A stretch of DNA of 64,000 bases, taken from positions 24,649,531-24,713,530 of the forward strand of contig OZ022244.1 of the NCBI GenBank assembly GCA_963978895.1, in the 5' to 3' direction. This DNA comes from Erpobdella octoculata (lineage: Eukaryota > Annelida > Clitellata > Hirudinida > Erpobdellidae). The translations under genes were made by a program, and so were the position numbers. How positions within the stretch are numbered: position 1 is the stretch's first letter; every line of letters starts with the position of its first letter. The notes beneath the pieces are model-generated. The model ran no database searches. It was not told the DNA's origin and saw nothing but the letters and a program-made list of their open reading frames with translations. Positions 56,213 through 64,000 of the stretch are shown one piece after another.

Positions 56213-57472
56213 ATAATAAATTAAAAACATTTAAAAACATTTTTTATGAAATGCTCTAAAAAGTTCAAAAAAATTGTAAACAAAATCGTTGCGATTGTAG
56301 GAGTGGAAATAAAAACGACGCACGCTTTTATGTTTTTGAATTTATTTTTTACTTTTTAGCTTTTTTTCTAAACTTAACAATTTATAGCTTTTCAAATTTT
56401 ATTATATCGATTGTAATGAAAAACCTTTGCCAGCGAAGTATAATATCGCATATATACTAATCTAATGCGTAATGATTATTTATTTTACAAATTGATATGA
56501 TTGAGGTAACCAGAATACGACTATAACACAAATTTCCGATCGAGAGCATGCTGCAAAGTGGGCCAAAATTTGATTACAAACTTTGTCACGGAATTCAACG
56601 GAACTGTGAAGAAAAAACTGGTCGCGATTTGGAAAGAATCGGGTCAATGAAAACTCTGAATATAGCATACAGGCGGTTCTAAGACTGAATTTCCTACTAA
56701 ATTTTTTCTGAGAAATTAAATAAACTTTTAAGATTAATTTAACAAATGTTTTAAATAGTCCAGTCACAAGTGTATTTTTGTCATTAGCTAAGAATAAATC
56801 ACATCCAATTTGATTTCCGAATGAAAGTTGTTTTTTTTGCAATGAAAATGTTTCGAGACGTGATGCGCCTTCAGGGTAACATCAGTTTCGGATAGTACGA
56901 ATAAAAATTGTGAAATGCTGCTATCAATGTCGCTGTTTTTGGTTCAGTTGTTTTAGTTGATCTGTAGAAAAGTAAATTAGATAAAGGTTTTCTGTAATTG
57001 CAAGTTAAACGAAAAATGCAGTTTTAAAGATAATTTTTTATGAAAGCTTCAAATTTGTTTTAAGTAAAAAACAAAACAAAAATTTATAAAAAGTTTTGAG
57101 ATTAATAAATAAAAAAATTTTTATTTATTATTATACTCAAAATTGAAAATAAAATAAAAATTGGGGAGATGTAGTGACGAGTTTCTGAAAGTTGTTGTTG
57201 GTGTCGTCAAAAAGATTTTATGAAAAATACTAGCTCACAGCATAAAACAAGATATCGAGACAAAACAGTTTCATTGTCAGGAACCACTGATTGGTTTAAA
57301 GTACCCTACACTAGAAGCTTACACTTTATTGGCTTTATCTCAAAAAATGTAAATTTTAAATAATTAAAAAAAAATATATGTGTGGTAAAAAAGAACAGTG
57401 ATGTGTTTTTAAATTAGATTTAATTTTAATTTTCGAAAATTTTTCTTTTGATTAAACAAAAACATTAAGGTA

Positions 57473-57887
57473 ACGGTAACTCCCGAGCTTAATCTATGAG
57501 TTAAATCAATCATATTTTGTAAAAGTCAAAAAGAAGTAGCCTGCAAACTTTCTGATTTCACATCATGCTCATTGTATGTTTTGCACAATGCAGAATGTGA
57601 ACACACTTTGTGCATGTTTTATGCCATAAACATTTTAATTTCACTTGTCCGGATGTCGACGGGATGTCTGCAGATTTTTTGAAATTTGTCAGATTATACT
57701 ACAACATTACTATCATTATTATTATTATCATAGTAATACCAAATAAAAAATGTTGAATAAATAATTTAAAACAACAATAACGAATAACATTTAAAACAAG
57801 GTCCGGACAATGAAAAGTTTGTGACAGGACTTAAGATTTTGTTGCTGATCTGCAGAGGTGTAAGAAAACGTTTTGGCGTCCGGCGAC
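57473..57887. other. X4-specific 415-bp stretch flanked by AAGGTA
   Basis: Absent from X1-X3, where ATTAAGGTACAAAATGG is continuous. AAGGTA occurs on both sides (57467-57472 and 57888-57893). Parts resemble, at distance, MKK7-locus sequence: AATTTAAAACAACAATAACG against intron sequence at 8556-8590, and CACTTGTCCGGATGT against 11943. It may be an old relic of M-block sequence or an unclassified insertion. Confidence 0.4.
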
Positions 57888-57974
57888 AAGGTACAAAGTG
57901 GCTCTCCTTCTAAGAAATCAATGATGAAGGATAAACGGTTGCACCGGGGAAGTGGGAAAAGGCACAATTTTTAC

Positions 57975-58580
57975 TAATAAAGCGAAATCGATTTAATAAG
58001 CATTACACAATGGATCACGCAAATCGACAACTGCACAGCATTTAAAAATACTCTCCCAGTTATCAACGCAACGCTTTAAAAATTGTACTAAGATGGATAA
58101 TATGATGGTGACACTGTAGGTGAAGGAATTGTTTTTTTGAAAATAGTTGATTTTGAATTTGTCTTGTTTTTGACTGTCTTCAGTCTCGTTTTCAAAATTT
58201 CCAGATTACTTTTTCTAGTATCTCAATTGCAGCAACCCATGTTAAATGAAAATTGCAAAAAGCAGAAAATGACCATTTGTAAATTGTTTTCCAGTTTATT
58301 TTGTCTTTGTCGACTAGTCCTGACTACCTGACTGCTCAGCATCCTGTAAACGATCTTCTATGTTCCTGCCTTTGTTAAAAGTCAACTGCGCTTAAAGATG
58401 TCTTAGGACAGAAACGCTTGTGAGATGTAATGGTTATTACTAGTTATTAGCGTTGACGCAATGCGAAGAAAGCAAAATTGTCTGGAGAGTGGAGTTGTCC
58501 AATTTTGCAATATGTCCTTCACAGAATGCCGTAAAATTTTACTTCTAAATTATGGAATGCCAATCCCAAATCCCAAATAA
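57975..58580. repeat. Junction repeat N, left of M3, with unoccupied hAT site
   Basis: Contains CAACCCATGTTAAATG uninterrupted, the unoccupied hAT target. Lacks the 180-bp stretch present left of M1 and M2. Near 58425 it reads GATGTAATGGTTATTACTAG, combining M-type and W-type sequences. Confidence 0.75.
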
Positions 58581-59031
58581 AACTATATTATAATACTATT
58601 AATTTATTTTAATAGTAAAAAGAATATGCAGCATTTCCATTTATAGTGTACTATTTTGTTGAAAAGGAAGCATTCACAATTAATAATATGGAAATTTATT
58701 ATTTTGAAACAATAGACAATATCTGAATAAGAATTAATTCATCTCAATCTTTATTACATCAAAATGTATATAAATCCAAACAAACTGCAAAAAGAGAAAC
58801 TCGTTTTAACTTAAAAAATTGTCACATCATTTTGAATTTGTTCTGCTGTAGGATTATTCTGTGAAGCAAGCAAATGTCGACTGACTGACAATGGCTGGTT
58901 GAAATTGGGCAGTGAGTTGTATTGAGACTGTTGAGCTTTGTAAGGAGTTGAGATTTTTGAATTTGGATTTGAAACCAAGACTGAAGAAGGGAGTGTGGAA
59001 AAATCTGATGTCAGTTCAGGCTGAATGATAT

Positions 59032-62000
59032 TTACTTGTTTCTGTTATCAATGATTTTTTTTGATGTTTCAGCAAACCATGCAGCGACATCTATGGGCAA
59101 TTCAGTGTATCTTTTTACAAAATTATGCTCCTAAATAAAAAAACAAGAGGCAAAAAACAATTAGATTGTATGTGAACTATAAAATAAAAATAAGTATACT
59201 CACCAAAAGCTTTTTATATTTTGGTCGCTGGGTGTAGTCTTTCACTAAACTGAAAATAAATCAAACATAAATCGAATCATTTTAAAATGTTCAAAATTGA
59301 GATAATTCAAGAACTTTTAAGAGATTAGTACAAATTTATTTCTTTAAGTATAACTTTTGCTAATTTGTAGTTAAGTAATTTCAGCTAAACTATTTAATTT
59401 AATAAAGTTTCAAAAAATTAAAAAATGTTTGTTTGTAACTTGTTACTGAAAAAAGCTTAACTAACAGTTATCACCTTTTTAAACGATGCAAACTCTCTAC
59501 ATCTATAATTTCCTATGTCGGTATGTCGGTATGTATGTATGTATGTATGTATGTATGTATGTATGTATGTATGTATGTATGTATGTATTGTAACAAAAAC
59601 AACCTTGCAGCTTTATGAAATTATAAGCACTCCTAAACTAAAACAAAACTAAAGTACCTACCATAAGTTCACGAAATCTTCAAAATCCGTGGTAAAACCA
59701 TGAGCAGCAGGCAAACGTGGTGGATCACCTTCCACAATTTTTAAAAAAACTTCAAAAGAATTTTCGCAGTTTTTATAAGGATTTTTTCCTGTGGCCAGCT
59801 CAACCTGAGTTTTTTAATCAAGTCATATATTAAATAAATTAGTTAATTGCAAAAATAAACTTATAAATATTAGATGTTAGTTTAAAACCAACAATGAATA
59901 ATTTGGAAATTACTGATGATTATGATATATCCATATTTCAATTAAAACTGTGGTTGGTAAGAATTTTGTTTTGTATTCATTTTTTAAGATTTTATCAAAA
60001 AAAATCATATTTTGACCATTAAATTTTTTTAACAAGGGGAAAACATAATACTAAACCAGTGTGATGCCCAAACTCCAGACATCGGATCTGATATCATAAT
60101 GCGGATTTGACGGATCTGAGTTTATTCTTTCAGGCTGTTGAATAAAATTGTATCGTAATATTATTATCTAGTGTTACCAAATAATAAATGGTTTAACAAA
60201 TAGCTTAATTAACAAATAACTGATGATTATGATATATCCATATTTCAATTAAAACTGTGGTTGGTAAGAATTTTGTTTTGTATTCATTTTTTAAGATTTT
60301 ATCAAAAAAAATCATATTTGACCATTAAATTTTTTTAACAAGGGGAAAACATAATACTAAACCAATGTGATGCCCAAACTCCAGACATCGGATCTGGTAT
60401 CATAATGCGGATTTGACGGATCTGAGTTTATTCTTTCAGGCTGTTGAATAAAATTGTATCGTAATATTATTATCTAGTGTTACCAAATAATAAATGGTTT
60501 AACAAATAGCTTAAAACAACAGTAATGAATCACATTTGAAGCAATGTCGTGACACTGAATTATTTGTGGCAGGGCTAATTCACACAGATATAGTAATCAC
60601 ACACATACAAACGCATACACACATAACGTAACAGTTACAGTTAATCAAATAAGACAAAAGGTACAACTAACAGCCATATAAGCACAGCAACCGGCATTTC
60701 TGGTTTTTGCAGCGGAATCAATTAATAGGCCACTAACGCCAAAATCACCGAGTTTTATTTCACCTTTCTCGCTCAGTAGAATATTTGCTGGTTTAACATC
60801 TAAAAAAATAGAGATTTAAATAAAAACATTTATTAACAAATCAAAAATGTTTAATGTCGTCTGACCTCTATGTATGATTCTGTGGTTTTCTTTCAGATAA
60901 TCCAGAGCATTCACAGTCTGTAACAATATACATATATTATTTTGTTTTATAAAAAAAAGTTAGTCAAATTAAAAATACTTACTGCAACTGTAATTTTTCC
61001 AAGAATTTCCTCCGGAAAGCGATCAACAAGGTTTTCCAATAATTTGCCCAAACAGGTTGCCATTACTTCCATACAGATCCACATTTCATTCTATAAAACA
61101 ATCGAAATAACTGATAAAAACTCATGCAATGCCAAAATATTCACAGACTGGTTGCGAAATGCTTCGAGTTAAACAATCTTGATAGAAAAATCAATAATTC
61201 AATCAAATGCACTACATGATACTAACATCTGTGAGAAAAACACCAATGTACTGCACTATGTAAGGACACTTGTGAAGCCTCATAACCTCAAGATCCATGA
61301 GAATTCTTTTATTCTCTTGCTTATCACTTGATCTTGTCATTACCTAATTGGTAAGTAAATAAACTTATAAAAGAGAATAACTAATAAATGTCAGTTAGTT
61401 TAAACAGTTAAACTATATATTTCCATACATTGATATGCAACAAAGAAAAAATAACCTTGACCGCTGTGAATGTTGATGTAGGTTTGTGAACCATCTTTAT
61501 TACGTCACCGCATGATCCGTGGCCAAGGTCACTAAGCTTCTCTAGTTCTTTGATATTTGTAGGGATCATCTTAAGAAATGGACAACTTATGTAATTAAAA
61601 AAGTCTCCTAAGGCACAATCTTTACATATGCTAAACTGTTGTTACCTACTACAAATGCACAGATGCAATTTATACGCCAAAAGTAGATTAGCTAGTTTAA
61701 CCAACAAAATACTTAAATCTGAAAAATAGTTGCTAAAACAAACTCAAATGGAAATCCAATCCTATCTTAAGTGTTAGGTTTAGTATAGTTGTTAAACTTT
61801 GGTAATTGTAATTTTGCTTTCAGTTTAATGATAATCGCAGTTCAGGTTTCTAATTAAAAACCAAACTTTGATTTGTGCTGTGATTTAAGATAAGGTTTAG
61901 ACAATTTAGCTCTTATTGGACGTAAACGTCATGACCATGCGCACGATCCAAAAATATAATATATAGAGCTCAAAGTGCTGGTATGTGTTTGAGCTTTAAT

Positions 62001-63492
62001 AACTTTAGAACCAATAAGGGGGTCTGCATGAAATTTGGGAAGGTAAACATTTGACAACCAGGAGAAGTTTGAAAAAGAGAAAAAACCTATAAAATAAACT
62101 CAGGCAAAGCCGAATTATCCAAGTTCTTTACAAGAGCAATTGTACATTCAAAAACTGGTTAAATTTACAATTATTTCATGACATTAAGCGTGATAAAAAC
62201 GTAGTCAATCTCACTAGCAGTTAGTTGAACTTAATCAAAAAGGTAAACAAGTAAATTAAAAACAAATTTTTAAAACCCAATGCTTTTATATGTAATTAAA
62301 ACACAAATTTTGCAATCAATTTTTTCTTATATTACTCTTTTATTTTATATTAAAGTCGAAATATCTTAATTATATCGAAATATCAAAACTAATTAAAATT
62401 AACTAAATTAATTGACTTATTGTAAAACTAATAATTGAATATTGCATTGTCTTCTATTTTGAGCATGTATGCAAAATTTGAAAAAAATCTATCATCAGGA
62501 AGTAACTCAAAAATTGATTGCAAGATTTGAAACAGACAGAGAAACAAACAGACAGACAGAGAAACAAACAGACAGACAGAGAAACAAACAGAGACGACGA
62601 GTTAATAAAAGCATTGGTAAAAAAGTGATGTCGACATTGCGTCCTTTTGAATGAGGAAATTCAGAATGCTGGTTTGTCTACTGCAATAAATGGCTTCTGA
62701 ACACAATCACTGTAATAGTGACGGGCAACTTATGTGACGAAGTGCTAACACCTTCTACATCATTTCCTCCATTTACATCTATTTCGGATGACATACTTGG
62801 AGCTACTGTTCGGGTTCGGTTAAATATGAACATTTGGTTTGATTACCATTTGTAATGGAACTCATTTTTGCAAAAATTTTGAAAAACTAGTGACACAATT
62901 AGATCAAAAAAATTTAATAAATTGAAATAATAAATTACCTTTCCGTTGATGTTAAGCCAGCCAGCAAATTTTTTGATTGCCGAGTATTTCCGTTCAATTT
63001 CAAAACTGTATAAGTAGAGTTTTCATTATGAAATATTCTAGAATTTATTTTCATAAATATTCTAGTTGTCAAAATTTATCTAATTTCATAAAAGAAAAAC
63101 AGTCTAGATTTAATTTAAATAACATTTTGACAGAACTGAAAATATCAAAAAATGTGTTACCTTTCTCGAGACTTAATATTCGGATAAGATAATAATGGGT
63201 TTAACCTCTTCTTTTTTCTTTCACCTCTATAACATACATTTTCAGAAGATACATTTTCTGAAACTCCCGCAAAACTCTCTTTAGGATCTGATACTTTTTC
63301 TATATATGGACTTTTCCAGTTTTTCGTACCACTGCTGCTCATATCATTTGTCGAGCCCATGTTCAATGATTTCTTAGAAAGATCGGTATGGGTTGATGAA
63401 AGGCTGAGTTCACTAAAAACTCCCCTGAGAGAAAATTTCATTGAAGATGGTCCATGTTGAATCTGCTTTGCTGATGGTTTTTGTGGGTCCAT
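59032..63492 (-). CDS. MKK7-like MAP kinase kinase, copy 3, altered C-terminus
   Basis: Exons, 5' to 3': 63161-63492, 62939-63005, 61456-61569, 61227-61343, 60983-61090, 60866-60917, 60672-60799, 60363-60440 or 60057-60134, 59662-59804, 59204-59249, 59032-59130. It predicts about 427 residues. Glycine loop, ATP lysine, HRD and DFG are intact, and exons encoding residues 134-263 match copy 1 exactly. Eight residues change in exon 1, one in exon 2 and nine in exon 9. Trp302 of AGCWAYM is Cys here. Of the duplicated exons, 60363-60440 has Ile to Thr (YDTRSD). After the docking region ([11 protein letters not shown]) the frame ends with IIDNRNK and TAA, losing about 100 residues of the tail. It could be a diverging paralogue or an early pseudogene. 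Confidence 0.8.
59519..59588 (+). repeat. GTAT microsatellite in MKK7 intron, copy 3
   Basis: Shortest of the three intronic GTAT arrays. Confidence 0.9.
59900..60530 (-). repeat. Tandem duplication of kinase exon in MKK7 copy 3
   Basis: Same arrangement as in copies 1 and 2. Here the two exons differ: 60363-60440 has one replacement (Ile to Thr) and one synonymous change, while 60057-60134 matches copies 1 and 2. Confidence 0.85.
62531..62592 (+). repeat. 20-bp minisatellite, three units
   Basis: Three copies of ACAGACAGAGAAACAAACAG inside the 380-bp stretch that M1 and M2 lack. Confidence 0.8.
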
Positions 63493-63591
63493 GTTGTGTT
63501 GGTTGACTTGTATTGTTGTTTTCTATAGAAATAAAAATGTAAAAGTTTGTTTCAAATTAAATTTAAAAGTTTATAACGATATCTCTTTTTA

Positions 63592-63846
<255 letters not shown>

Positions 63847-64000
63847 TAAAAGTTTAATGCAAACATACAGTGTCGTAATTTATCTGAATAAACAAAAACC
63901 GTGTACTGTTTACCTCAAACTACAAATATGTTCAATAGTTAATCTATAAAATAAATAACTATGAACTGACAAAAAATAACATAACCAGTTTTTTAAACGG

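Larger units (their letters stand above)
50830..57970. repeat. Segmental-duplication block X, copy 4
   Basis: Most rearranged X copy. It has an inserted Helitron (53171-54681), loss of about 150 bp at 54750 with TGGA microhomology at the join, loss near 56350, and about 420 extra bases at 57473-57887. Its minisatellite is at 51520-51699. Confidence 0.85.

Overview
This window is A+T-rich eukaryotic DNA, almost certainly from an invertebrate animal. The evidence is GT-AG introns, a MAP2K7 (MKK7/Hemipterous) kinase gene with animal-type sequence, long AT and GTAT microsatellites, an 8-bp-TSD hAT element and many Helitrons. I cannot name the species. There are no operons, CRISPR arrays or prokaryotic signals, and I saw no tRNA or rRNA gene.

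The window is a young segmental duplication built from four blocks. X carries minisatellites and unrecognised exon-like plus-strand segments. N is a junction repeat of about 0.6-0.9 kb. M is the MKK7 gene, on the minus strand. W holds more exon-like plus-strand segments. The order is X1(1-5660) N M1(6560-12040) N[hAT] W1(16620-18770) X2(18770-23860) N W2(24660-26820) X3(26820-32270) N M2(33150-38610) N[hAT] W3(48670-50830) X4(50830-57970) N M3(58620-end). M is therefore flanked by direct N repeats. The X2-N-W2 unit lacks M and looks like the product of recombination between two N repeats.

MKK7 is the only confidently recognised host gene. Each copy has eleven coding exons, and one kinase exon is present twice in tandem. 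M1 and M2 predict nearly identical proteins of 527 residues. M3 keeps the kinase domain but has a replaced, truncated C-terminus, and its exons 1, 2 and 9 carry almost only amino-acid-changing differences. MKK7 is a dual-specificity kinase that activates JNK, so the array could change JNK-pathway dosage or make paralogues.

The N repeat right of M1 and of M2 is split by the same hAT insertion (17-bp terminal inverted repeats, 8-bp target duplication). The hAT is filled with Helitrons, arrays of an 18-bp unit and AT repeats. The second hAT copy also holds a decayed Helitron with a Rep/helicase pseudogene (42261-45981) and a retroposon tail. A further Helitron interrupts X4, with three uninterrupted reference sites elsewhere in the window.

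Exon-like open segments in X and W are conserved among copies and have plausible splice sites, but I do not recognise the protein or proteins. All calls come from reading the sequence; no search was run.
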